Made by a program: the position numbers and the translations under genes
Source of the DNA: Aulostomus chinensis
Taxonomy: Eukaryota; Chordata; Actinopteri; Syngnathiformes; Aulostomidae
Assembly (NCBI GenBank): GCA_037954235.1
Contig: JBBMOA010000004.1
Location: 2,400,501 to 2,464,500 of the forward strand
Reading direction: 5' to 3'
Length of the DNA stretch: 64,000 nucleotides
Part shown: in pieces, positions 1 through 11,400 of the stretch
Numbering within the stretch: the first letter of the stretch is position 1
Layout: every line of letters starts with the position of its first letter
The notes under the pieces: model-generated
Seen by the model: only the letters and a program-made list of their open reading frames with translations
Told to the model about the DNA's origin: nothing
Databases searched by the model: none

Positions 1-162
1 TCACCTTTTGCTTTCCTTTTGCAACTTTGAGTCGAGGTATGAAATAACAGGACAGATCTTCTAGATGTAAAAGTTGAGCTCATGGTCTTAATCACTTGTT
101 TTAAGTCTCATCAAATACAATATGATCTTTATTTGTAAATTGTGATGGCATTTGTAGGAAAA

Positions 163-420
163 GAGATAATAAAGCATGTGGGCAGGATGACTCGGAGGTA
201 GAGTGGCCATCTAGGAACCCAAGGGTCGTTGGTTCAATCCTCACCTCTCTATAGATAGACAGTATAGATACTGAGCTGATGGCCCTGTGATGGAGTGGCG
301 ACCCATCCAGGGTGTACCCCACCTCTCGCCCAACGTCAAGCTGGGATAGGCTTCAACCCCCCCCTGTGACCCTCAATGGATAAGCGATATAGAAAATGGA
401 TGACTGGATGGAGATAATAA
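163..420 (+). mobile_element. Chimeric SINE: SINE-2 head joined to SINE-1 tail, 10-bp duplication
   Basis: GAGATAATAA occurs at 163-172 and 411-420. Between them a tRNA-like head (GACTCGGAGGTAGAGTGGCC, then B box GGTTCAATCC) matches the head of the SINE-2 copy at 6148-6415 in reverse. The rest (GGCCCTGTGATGGAGTGGCG, CACCTCTCGCCCAACG, GGATGACTGGATGG) matches the tail of SINE-1. Confidence 0.8.
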
Positions 421-1943
421 TGCTACTGTCAGGACCTGTCGGTCAGATCCACATCTCAAAAGCCAAATCTCAAACACCATACACAAGATTGACTATGTGA
501 ATTCATGAACCAGTGTTGATGTCTTTCATATCAAACTTTCATTGGCCTGGGCGGTTTATTAAAAATATGACCATGTACTCCCAATTCTCTAAACACAGGA
601 CACTGGCAGTACCCAGCCCCCAAAGCTCTAGAAAATATCCTCAAAATTACCGTGTTTCAGTGTTTGCAATGGCATAATATCTCTGTTAGTTATACTAAAC
701 ATAGTTATGCCTTGAGTACTGCCTGGATGACTCTAGAAAACCCTGCCTTCTTCCCTGGGAGAAAGGCTGGAGCACTGTATGCCTACTCTCCCATGCTGGC
801 CAGGTGACAGCTTAGCAGCAAGGAGAGGGGGCTTCCAAACCAACAACCACCCCTGTCTGTACCCGCAGACTTAACCATAGGCTTTCTGTCCACAAAGCCG
901 CTGGCCATAGCCAAATGGATGTTCGGTTCCTTCAAGAAACTGCAGTTGTGCAAAGGAATGCAAGCCCACAAGGGCACAGTTTGGCTCTCTCTCCTTGCCT
1001 CTGTTTCCTTCTGACCAAGCAGCTGTCCATTTATCCCAAAGAGAAGGACTGAGCCATAACTAGTGTCTCTGATTGATGCTAAACTAGCACTTGCAAATAA
1101 TCTGATCTTCCTTGTGGGCTCATTAGACAGGCTGGGCCAAGAAGCCGGTCATCCACATGTTTGTAAATTGGCTTGTCAGTCTGGAAGGCTTCACCGTACC
1201 ACACCTGTCGCCCCATCATAGAGGGGACAGTGGTGAGACTGTTGTGTTAGACAGACGAATACAATTCATCAGGGACATTGCATCCTTATGTGCACTTTTC
1301 AAGGGTGTATCAGGGGAGGAGGTCTGGCCCCCTCCAAGTCTTCCTCTTCAACCTTTATGCAGTTATAACTTAAGGATGAGATTGTTGGTTTAATGTTTAA
1401 CCTGGTGGTTCCTTATTTGCCACACTGAAGCTTGTAGTGAATTTCATTTGTTCACCGATAGAAGCAATGTGGTACAAGGCCCTCAGGCAGGTGATGCTTA
1501 ATCAATAGATAACCACTTCATTTTTGGTTTAGCAGGTGTCGGACTCATGTCAAGTTTGGCCCAGCTGAGTAAACTTATCTCAATTGGTGTTCATGATACC
1601 TCTGAATTAATAGTGAAAACAAATTGCCATGAAATGCCAAGATGTATTGATAAATCGTATTCTGCACCCGCAACCCCCACTTATACTCTAGCCCCCCCCT
1701 CCCCCCAACTTGTGAATTGTTGAGGCCAGATGCTCGCACACATGGAGGTAAGATGACATTTTTCAACTGAACTTTGTTAATTATATCTTGACTATATGAC
1801 AGTGTTACTCTCACTGCATCTCAAAAGGCAAAGTAACAAACATTAGCAGAGTAACTACAGAGGCGGCTATTGCTTTCAAGCTTGCAGGTGCTTCTCGCTT
1901 TTGTTACAATAAAATCATGCCCTCAAAACTTTTAAAAGAAAAT

Positions 1944-2060
1944 GATTTGTCCTGACGACTTGTCCAGGGTGAACCCCACCTCTCGCCCAAAAGCCGCTGG
2001 GATGGGCTCCAGCCCCCCCATGACCCTTAAAGGGAATAAGCGGAAGAAAATGGATGGATT
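1944..2060 (+). mobile_element. SINE-1 3' fragment
   Basis: ACTTGTCCAGGGTGAACCCC, CTCTCGCCCAAAAGCCGCTG and the AGAAAATGGATGGA tail match the 3' third of SINE-1. GATTTGTC/GATTTATC at the two ends may be a decayed duplication. Confidence 0.75.
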
Positions 2061-2958
2061 TATCTGGATACTCCAAGGACAATGAAAATGTTCTCTGTGG
2101 GCTGTTTCAAAGAAAAACAAATGGATTAAATGCTCTTGAATTCATGAAACATTCCATCTGGCTAGACAGGTTACTTTGATTCAAAGTAAAACTAGAAGCA
2201 GGGGTGATACTTCTGTGTGTTCAGAAGGTTAGTGAGAAAATCATTTTTTTAAGTGTGAAGATGGAAGCGGACCAACAGCAAAGACTATCTGAGGGCTTCG
2301 TACGTGACAACAAAATTAAAGGTTGTAGAAGTTGTCTTTGTTATTGTAACCATGACAAATATGTCATGACTGTGGGAAAGGACCAAAACGTACACTTTGA
2401 AACAGGAAGAAACAGTTCAAAGATTAATTAAACAACAGAGAACATAAGCCAGGCCTTAAAAAAAATACAAGTCCAAGGTCCAACCTGTTTGATTAATTGG
2501 ATGCTGGAATAAAAGGGTGGCTTAACTGTCAGTCTCGGTGACTGTATCTAAGGGATTATTGAGATGACCTTCGATCTCTTAGGGACATCCTCCACCAGAA
2601 CACTTTTAATTAAATCAGAGGAAGATGTTAATTCATCCAGTGGAGCTGGGACCTTTGAAGAGTTCAGTCTGTAGGGGCTTGGAAACAGAGTGAGCAGGAT
2701 TAAGTGTTTGGCAAGACTTCCCTTGGGTAGAGGGGAATTGTTTAAGAGGCACCCTCTTCTGTACAACACCTGCTTGATAAAATCCTTTACCACTGTGATG
2801 AAGGTAAATGCATGTAATCACAAGCAGTATTGAAATATAATTTGACAGCCGTCACAATGCAGAACTACATCACCAAGCAAACCATCTTTTTTTCCTTTGC
2901 ATTTTCCCTGTTGTATATTCATTGCAAAAGATCTACTAAGGCCGCTCCACCCTCTCTG

Positions 2959-2974
2959 CCACTAGGGGGAGCAC
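2959..2974 (+). promoter_or_regulatory. CTCF-like motif
   Basis: CCACTAGGGGGAGCAC fits the CTCF core (CCASYAGRKGGC) with one difference. Confidence 0.35.
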
Positions 2975-3392
2975 CACAGATTACCACATACCTCTTCCGT
3001 CACATATGGTGTAATCAGCTGCATCTTTACATCTGATGGTCAAACGTTTGAACAGGGGGATGGATCACACTATTCCGACCAATTGTGTCTGTATGGATGC
3101 CCAACCAAGCAGGTAACATTGTCCCTGTGCTGTTAGGCAACATCATAAACTGCACAACCTGGGCATCAAAAAATAAAGCAATCATTCTTAGAATAATGAT
3201 GCATCATAATGTGTCTATGGTATGGTAAAGGTCTGGTTACATTTAGGAAAGCATTTACACATTCCATGATGTTTAGTGTGATGGTTGCAATAAAAAACAT
3301 GTTTACAGTTAAGGGGTAATCATGGTTAGAAAATACAATCTTAACTCACACTTAAACTTACCAAATTCATGAATGGAAACGGAATCAAACAG

Positions 3393-3409
3393 CCCCCCCC
3401 CCCCCCCCC
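3393..3409 (+). repeat. Poly-C run
   Basis: 17 consecutive C. Confidence 0.95.
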
Positions 3410-4080
3410 AGTTTGTTTGTTTGACCCAGCTACCACCCTGATCAGATCTGACTTTCTTGTATTATTGTGTCCTTACATCCCTCATAGTTACTATTCCTGC
3501 TATTGAGGTCATCTCTATTGAACAGTGAAAGACTGATGCTTGAGGGGCACCTACTGCAGCGTCATAGTTTGAAGCACATGGCCACTGTCCAAGCTTCTGC
3601 GTTGGCCAAGTTGGGAATGAGATCAGGCTGGGTAATTACTAAATGAGTAAATAGAGACACAATATTCAATTGCAGGGAGAGACATTTTAGATATATTATG
3701 GAACAAATGTAATACTGTAGAGAATCTCCTGACATTTTGATGTATTGCCATCAATATTAAGTTCTCAACATAAGGGAAATTATTTTGCCGTATTTTTCTA
3801 CTTGTGGTATGAAAAGTATAAGCTCTATCAAGAGATTTGTGCTTGTGGTAGTTGTAGAACATACAAATACAAATATTTCCAGGGTTAGAGTTGGATCCAT
3901 CCATCCAGTCATCTGCAGGTCTGTAGGAAGTCCTTTAATGTCAGCCCCCCTCAGAGTTTGATGTCCTCTGCTGATAGCCATCTCTCATCATGCTGTTTTT
4001 CTTTGAGTTACCTTGTCTCATTTTCATCTTCATTTTTTTTCCCTGTGTGATCCATTTTGTCTCCCTGTCACTCACTGTCA

Positions 4081-4083
<3 letters not shown>

Positions 4084-4132
<49 letters not shown>
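4084..4132 (+). repeat. (CT)n microsatellite
   Basis: About 24 CT units. Confidence 0.96.
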
Positions 4133-4135
<3 letters not shown>

Positions 4136-5967
4136 ACCCTCCATGTTTCACTTGAGTGGATGTCTTTCCACTCACTGGTATCCTATTGCCCAAATGATCA
4201 CCCTCTACTCGATGCGCCCCCACCCCACCCAAAGATGCCCCCGGCCGCGTCCTAGTTACCCCCCCTACAGAGATAAAGATCTAATTGGAAATCCCTCTAC
4301 TAATTAACCTTCTCCAGGCTCAAAGGTATTTATATCCTCTGCTTTTTGATGGTGAGATAGGAAAGAAGAGGGTGAAAGAGGAAAGGAACAAAGAGAAGAG
4401 AGGAGTGAATTTGATTGACAAGCTGAAATATTGAGGGTGGTGGAGGAGGTTAAATGAAGTGCAGCAAGGGAAGGGACAAAGGTATGAGGGTGAAATACTT
4501 TTCAATAAATCATTGCTAATAATTCCTTTAAATGAATACTCTGAACAAACAAAAAAACGCTGAAAGGTTTTTGGTCGTGAATTTTTTTTTTTTTTTTGGT
4601 AAATCTGCCTGCTCTTTCAGTGACTGCAGATGATGGAAAAAGAGACCTATAGGAAGACTTCAGTGAGCAAAAAGCACATTGTCACCATTCATTGGGAATG
4701 CAAGCAGGATTATTAGACTGGGTGTACCAACTCTTTAATTGGAATTTGACCCTGCTACAGTAAACTCGGTTATCTCTGACGAGGGTTTGCATGAATTGCT
4801 GATACCATCATTAACCATAAACATGGGAGAAGAGAAGGCTTCTCAACAACCTGTTAGAACAAAACTGCTTATCACATGCTGACAACCCACGTAGCGTAAT
4901 GCTGAACAGAAATCAGTTCTGCAATTGAACAGATACAATTATTTATCCAGTTGTGGCAAAAAAAAAAAAATCGATTCGATAACGCTGAAAACAGGCAGCT
5001 CGTATGTGTGTTTTATTCGGAGACAGGAATGCTGTAACAGTTGTGCCCTCCATTACAACTTTCATTTAAGCCTAAGCAGAAAGCTTTAAATGGCACTTGG
5101 TGGTCATGCAAGATACAGCCTGTAAGCCTACCGATTGCTGTCATAATCTTGCCAGTCACAGTTTTTGCTTTTCAATGCTGATTTGCATCAGTGTGGGTGG
5201 GATAAAGGCTTGCCTACTGTCGCTTGATGGTATTCCCAACCAGAGAGAAAACATTTTAACGTATTTCCCCCCATTTGATAAGACAGCTGCTGTTTTGTTG
5301 CAGTGACTTACAAGGCTCCTCACATGTCTTTGCAGAGGAAGCCATGTTGTTAGTATCAATCACATGATCAGGAAGTCCTCTTCAACCTAACAGCATCATA
5401 ACAAAGCAGTAAATTTGACTATCTGTCTCAACCCCTAGTTCTGACTGGGGACAGGAAAACAATTTTTTCCTCATCTCAAAAATTGCATAGATTGTGTTTC
5501 CACTTGCAACTACTGTTTTAAAATAGGAGGAAGAACTGTTGGATTTTGATTAGATTTTGTTGGATGATACAAATTAGGTTGAGGAAAATCAGTAAGATTT
5601 TGGTGTTCATCCTGACCTGGAGCCAGATCTGTATCCGATGATGTGCGCGCGGTATGCACTACAATAAATCCCACCAATGAATATGTATGTGTCGAGGTAT
5701 TGCTATCATCTTAAAATTAATTTTATCAGTTGTACAGGCAGCTTTCATGGGAAGTTAAAGATAAGAATGGAATGGCACAGAATTCGGAAAACACAGAAGT
5801 AATTTAGCATTGTGAAAAATCAGATTCTGGTTGATTTTAGAATGGATTTCCAGTTAAATACATGGCATAAGGTCTCCCAGCCACAAGCTTAACATAGTGT
5901 AAAATACTTTTATTCTAAAGTATTAAACACATTAGTGAATACTGCTCTTGTGAAAATTGAAGTATTC

Positions 5968-6644
5968 ATCCATCCATCCATTTTCTTAAGGGTTAAGGGT
6001 CGTGGGGGGGCTGGAACCTATCCCAGCGGCTTTTGGGTGAGTGGCAGGGTTCACCCTGGACAGGTCACCAGTCCATCGCAGGGCCAACACCTATAGACAG
6101 ACAACCATTCACACTCACACCCACATCTACAGTCAATTTAGAGTATTGGACTCAATGGACTCAATTTTATATCGCGCTTTTCTACCTTAGCAGCACTCAA
6201 AGCGCTTTACAGTGTGATCTCATTCACCCATTCACACACACACTGATGGTGGAGGCTGCCATGCAAGGCGCCAACCTACTCATCAGGAGCAATTATGGGT
6301 TTAGTATCTTGCTCAAGGACACTTCGACATGGTCACTGGGGTCGAGGATTGAACCAGCGACCCTTTGGTTGCTGGAAGGCCACTTTACCACTGAGCCATG
6401 CCGCCCACTGCGGCGGTATTCAATTAGCCTAGTCCCCTCTTGATGTCTTTGGACTTTGGGAGGAAGTTGGAGTACCAGAGAGAACCCACGCAGGCACAGG
6501 GAGAACATGGAGACTCCACACAGAAAGATCCTGTGCCCGAGCACAAAGATCCTGTGTCTGTGCCCTGTGCCTGAGCCAGGACTTGAACCAGGAACTTTTT
6601 TGCCCGTGAGTTGACAGTGCTAACCGCTGCACCACTGTGCCACC
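5968..6644 (-). mobile_element. SINE-1 copy interrupted by SINE-2
   Basis: The reverse SINE-1 runs from the CATCCATCCATCC tail (5968) to the GTGCCACCC head end (6644). It is split after CAATTTAGAGTATT (6147) and resumes at CAATTAGCCTAGTCC (6421). AAGTATTCATC and AAGCCTTCATC at the outer ends may be its own, decayed duplication. Confidence 0.82.
6148..6415 (-). mobile_element. SINE-2 copy, tRNA-derived, inserted in SINE-1
   Basis: On the minus strand it starts CGCCGCAGTGGGCGGCATGG, with A box TGGCTCAGTGG and B box GGTTCAATCC, both matching RNA polymerase III consensus, then a body ending AAAGCGCGATATAAAATTGA. GTATT lies directly on each side (6143-6147, 6416-6420). Confidence 0.82.
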
Positions 6645-8315
6645 CTAAAGCCTTCATCTGTCTTCAAAATGGTGTTAGCTAACAAGTGGCGAAACAAGAC
6701 TACAACTGTCATCATCGGTGAAAAAATTGTACGGCATTCTTTGTTCATAGCATAACATTCGCTTTATACTTCTAAAGATTGCATTTTGCTGCACAAAAAT
6801 CACCAATTTATGTGTAATGGGGAAGATAATCATTATGAACAATATAGTTTCATGAAATTGTATTTGCCACAGAGCTGTTTTTCAGCAATGATTTAAAATC
6901 CAATGTAGAAACGGAACCCATGTTGATGTCAGCTTCTAGGCTGGTGTAAAAAAAAAAAAATTAATCTGCTATCAAGAAGACAGGAAGTACCAACAATCAT
7001 TTTTGAATATAACTCTGCAAATTATGGTGGTATGATCATAAATAAATGTCATTAAAAAGCAGTAAAGCTGAGGTCAGTTAGCTTTATGGTTCCCTGTTTC
7101 CAGGGGAATAAGAAAAGACAATGAAATCTAAGAGGAGTAAGCATGACAATTAAATGAGCCAGTCAGTCAATCAGCAATGAAACCGTGTCCAGTAGAAGGT
7201 ACAGTGATATATATGAGGCTGGGTGTGGGTGGGGGTAAAAGCTCTCAGGAGAGAAGGAATGGAGACAGGGAAACGTTTCAGGTTTCCATCATTTGCCATG
7301 CCACCTTTCTCTTTTCACTCCCCCCTCTTACAGAAGCTGATGGGGGTCTGAGGAGAGTAAGGTTACCTGGCTGTCGTTCCATGCTGCCACTCCACTCTTT
7401 CACTGCCAGTTACACTCTCACTCTCCCCTGCAGACAGGCCACATAATAGCTGCTTCATAGATTTCTGAGTTTTTACTACTGTCATTTGATATTTAACTGA
7501 TATTCAGAGTCCAGTCACATACTCGTTAATGATGCATGGAGTCATTAATTTGCAATTTTGCAAATGCTCCTCAAATTTGGGTCATAATTACAACGTGGCC
7601 AATGGACCATGATTCTTTGGATGTGTCAGGAATTTATTTTACATATAGTAAATACATATATAGTAAATTCAGTTTTGTGTAGATGATGATAAGCTCTTGA
7701 ACAAAATAACACCCATGTGTCAGGAACAGGCTTTAACAAGAAGAAAACAGCTTCAGGCTTTGCTTGAGGAGTTAGCAACAGAGGCTACATCTATCTTTTA
7801 TGTAAAACAGAGTTGGCTGACTGGTAAGCGGCCCAGTAGGACATGATGATAGCAAGGTTTGTTTGTCTGCATAGCATGTAAACTACAACTTGGATAGTGC
7901 GGCTCTGTGCCATCTGAAATGCTCAGTTGAAGCTCCAGAGGCCAACTTTGAGGTCTAGAGGCAAAATCAGTCGTCAACAGTGAAGTGTTGCATTTCTCCC
8001 ACCAAAACATAGTCTGTCAGTTTCATTGGATTGCATGGCTGATTCTGACAGATGGTCGCCTGGTTTATAAAGCAGGTAGTTTCAGCTAAGCAATCTGGTA
8101 ATATAATTCTTGAACCACTGAAGTTTGGGGAGAAAAAAAACCCACTTTTTGGTGAAAAACTTTGGCCCAGATATGTTCTCAAACATTTAAAAAAGGAATG
8201 AGTTAACTGAGCATCTAGTGAGCATGAACAGAAATACTGTATGATATTCTAACCACTCAGGCTGACCTAAAAACAGAAAGAACATTTTAAATTGCTGTTT
8301 ATTTTGTTTTTATAG

Positions 8316-8414
8316 CTGAAGGTTCACGGCCCAAGCTTCACCCGTCTCCATGCGCCCTGGCCGGTGCTATGCCGAGAAGCAGAGTTCCTCAAGATTAAAG
8401 TCCCCACCAAGACC
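8316..8414 (+). CDS. ano2: ano2 exon w1: dimerisation domain, HAPW motif
   Basis: This exon encodes 33 codons and contains the anoctamin hallmark HAPWPVLCREAEFLKIKVPT, in the cytosolic N-terminal domain. The acceptor is TTTTTATAG and the donor GTAAGC; both borders are phase 0. It is the most upstream exon I can recognise. The preceding exon, expected to end in an acidic helical stretch, was not found. Confidence 0.93.
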
Positions 8415-11400
8415 GTAAGCTCTCAGCACCCAAATTGACTTTTAAAATTTTTTTTTTTTTAATTTAACAGCAGTTGTTGGATGCAGGCAACAAAGCAACA
8501 TATTTCTGACTCCATGTTATAGTTTGTTGGTTTATCTGTTAGCTCTGTGGGTATGTTGAGTAAGATGGACGCCAGACATCTAGAGGTGTTTGGCATCAAC
8601 AAAAAAGTCAATATTGGTATTAGGGTTTCAAAAATGGGGTCACTATATTTACAGAACCAATATGTTCAATCAACAATCAGATAATGGAAGAAACAGACAA
8701 GAAGGAACAGCCACTGCTGATAATAACAACATCGTGCTATATGTGTTTCTGCATATATTTTATTGTAATACTAGATGAAGGTTTACCATCTACAGTCCAT
8801 GCAGTGCTGAACTGATACTTCACCCAAAAAGTGTATTCAGGCTTTTAAGTACTCAGAAATGGGTGTCAAGCTCACCGAGGTGTCATTCCCTCCTACGTTG
8901 CTTCTTTGTGACAGTCATGTACATTTAGCTGCTAATAATGAGTGATAGCTCACAACAGCCAGAGCAAAACAAAAACATCCAAATCAACATGGCTCACTAA
9001 TTGTGCTGCTGAATAAAAAGGATTTATGTTATACTGGATATTGTGCTTGAGAGTTTTGCTGTTGTTTTCTTGTTGTAGTTGTCAATAAGTTGCCGTCAGC
9101 TTCAAAAGAGATATATGCGTATGGCTCTTTGTGGAGTCTGCGGTCTTAAAAAAGCAATGAAGGAAGGAAAAGGCATCTTTTTTTAAGGTCAAGACACATG
9201 TTTATGAACACTGGTTAGGCAATTTTTTTTTAATGTATCGCTTTATAATTGATAATTTTTTTAAGAACCATTATTTTGGTATTTTAGACCATACTTACCT
9301 GTGTAAGACATTGACTTGTCTTTGTTTTGTGTTTCATCAGAGTTATGAACTCAAAGAGGAAGGTGCTTTAAGCTCCAGCATGAGTTCAGTCTGGAGGAAA
9401 CTGAACCAGCCTTTCCAGCCCAAAGTACCACATCAGGACCATGGACCCACTAAATTCCTCTCACACTGCTTCTCCAGGGACAAGCTCCACCTGTAAGACT
9501 AAAACTACATTGTATTCTCCCTCTGTTTTGTCACAGAAATCCTTGATGAAATCAACTGAATCTTGTAATACATATTTCAGATAGTGGATAAATGAATAAT
9601 AGAAAATGGCTGCAACAAGAAATTACTAACAGCCACCAAAAACAACTGAGATCCACCTAGATCGACCGGATAATGATTCGTAGCATTCTGTGAAAAGGAT
9701 TATGAGTTACAGCATGAATATGAGCAGGAAGCGGTGGTGGCAATTACAGGGATCATGCCAAGTTTTACCTTTTACCCATTAATAGACAGTGCTAAAACCC
9801 AAGCATGAGTGGCCATGCTAGCTCTGTATCATTCACTATACCAGCAGCTAGGATCTTTTTTTTTGAAAAGCTATCATAGTTGTGGAGCTAACAAACATAA
9901 AAGGTATGTCAAAACAAATCTTTACATGCTTTTATAAATGTGTCCACAATTGCACAAGTTTTGATTATTTGATGCTTCACTCAGGTACAACATCACATCT
10001 AAAGACACATTCTTTGACAACGCCACAAGGGGTCGAATTGTAAGTTTTCATTCATGTGTTGTCTGTTTTGTCCTTTATGGGGCATTTTTTAGTGTATCTC
10101 TGGTCTGATTGGTCCATATTTTTCATAGGTGTATGAGATCTTGAGAAGGACCGTGTGTGTCCGAACCTGTCAAACCATTGGTGAGTATACTTATCCGTTT
10201 ATGTGCAAGACTGCGTGTGTGACAATTGTTTTCTTGGTTTATACTTGCATAGGAATGAGCCGCAGTTACATAGGAAAAAGCTTTATTGAACATCCGACTC
10301 CCTTAAATAACACAATAATAAAAAATTCATGAAACGACAACAACAAAAAACGTATCGCAAGTTCTGATCAGAAGCTTTTGGTGTTAGCTTTGGTGTCAAT
10401 ACAGAATTTCCCCGAAGTGTCTGACTGAATAAACTAGAAATGTTTTATATCCACAAATTCAAAGGTCAACTTCACTGTAACATCATCATCATCATCTTCT
10501 AGCCGTTCATCCACAAAGGGGCTCATCTTTGATCGAGTGTATTTACATCAGCTTCACATTATTATGCTGTGGTTGTAGGGGTCTCTGGAGTTTTGACGTC
10601 ATGCTTATTTGCAGACAAAAGAGTCTCAGTGCCAAGTCCTGCATAGATGTTAGATGTGAAAACAATGTTCTTGTGATGTTTCTCACAAAATTTAACTAAT
10701 GGGACTATTCTTTGATACATCGGGCTGAAGTCAGAGATCAGTCGCTGTGAATGGTTGTGCTGAAACATCAAATACCCCTGGGCTTTACTTGATAAACTAC
10801 AGTTGGCCTGGAAGATGATATCAGTTTGCCATTTGGGAATCCATGTGCGAGGGGAAGTGCAGCTGATAACCCAAGCAAAAAGAGAAATGATAGTATGATT
10901 GGATGACACCAACATCTATGCGATGTTGAATTGTTTGGAATGATAGACGGAGCCTGTTTGCTTTCTGGCAACATCCTGCTCCCATCAGACTGTTCTTAGA
11001 AAGAATCTTCACTCATTAACACTCCTTGCAACCACAGACATCCACTGGGACTCAAGTAATTAAAGGTCCGAACCTACCTCAGCAGCAGATTGCCTTGTTT
11101 ATCACGTCGCTTAGCATAATTTTCTATGGAGATGGTGACAACAGCTATAAAGCCAAAGAAGCACAACATTTCACATGGCTTTGAAAATGGTTACACCACA
11201 GTTTGTCTGAATCAAGATGTGTTTTCACACCTGAAAGTTTCTAGACCAAGGTCCGACCAAAAGCTAATATTTTTGATATTTAGTATGAATTTGATTTTGA
11301 TATTTGGGATTTTCAGCGCACTGAAGAACTTTGAACACATACATATGACCCATCATCATCATCAACCACGTCTTCTTCTCAATAGTGGCTGCATGGCTGA

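Larger units (their letters stand above)
1..8315 (+). other. Upstream flank, most likely an ano2 intron
   Basis: The first recognised exon is internal to the protein and starts at a splice acceptor, so this stretch is probably intronic. I looked for the expected preceding exon (acidic helix before the HAPW exon) and did not find it. It holds a chimeric SINE (163-420), a SINE 3' fragment (1944-2060), a 17-bp C run (3393-3409), a (CT)n tract (4084-4132), a nested SINE pair (5968-6644) and a CTCF-like motif (2959-2974). Confidence 0.6.

Noticed and set aside
3941..4307. Open frames of Ser/Leu or Arg/Glu repeats
   Set aside because: They are translations of the (CT)n tract and have no other content.
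6033..6443. 136-codon open frame on the plus strand
   Set aside because: It runs through the nested SINE pair in antisense.
10562..10915. 117-codon minus-strand open frame in intron w4
   Set aside because: No domain recognised, no splice partner, and the length is within chance for this much sequence.
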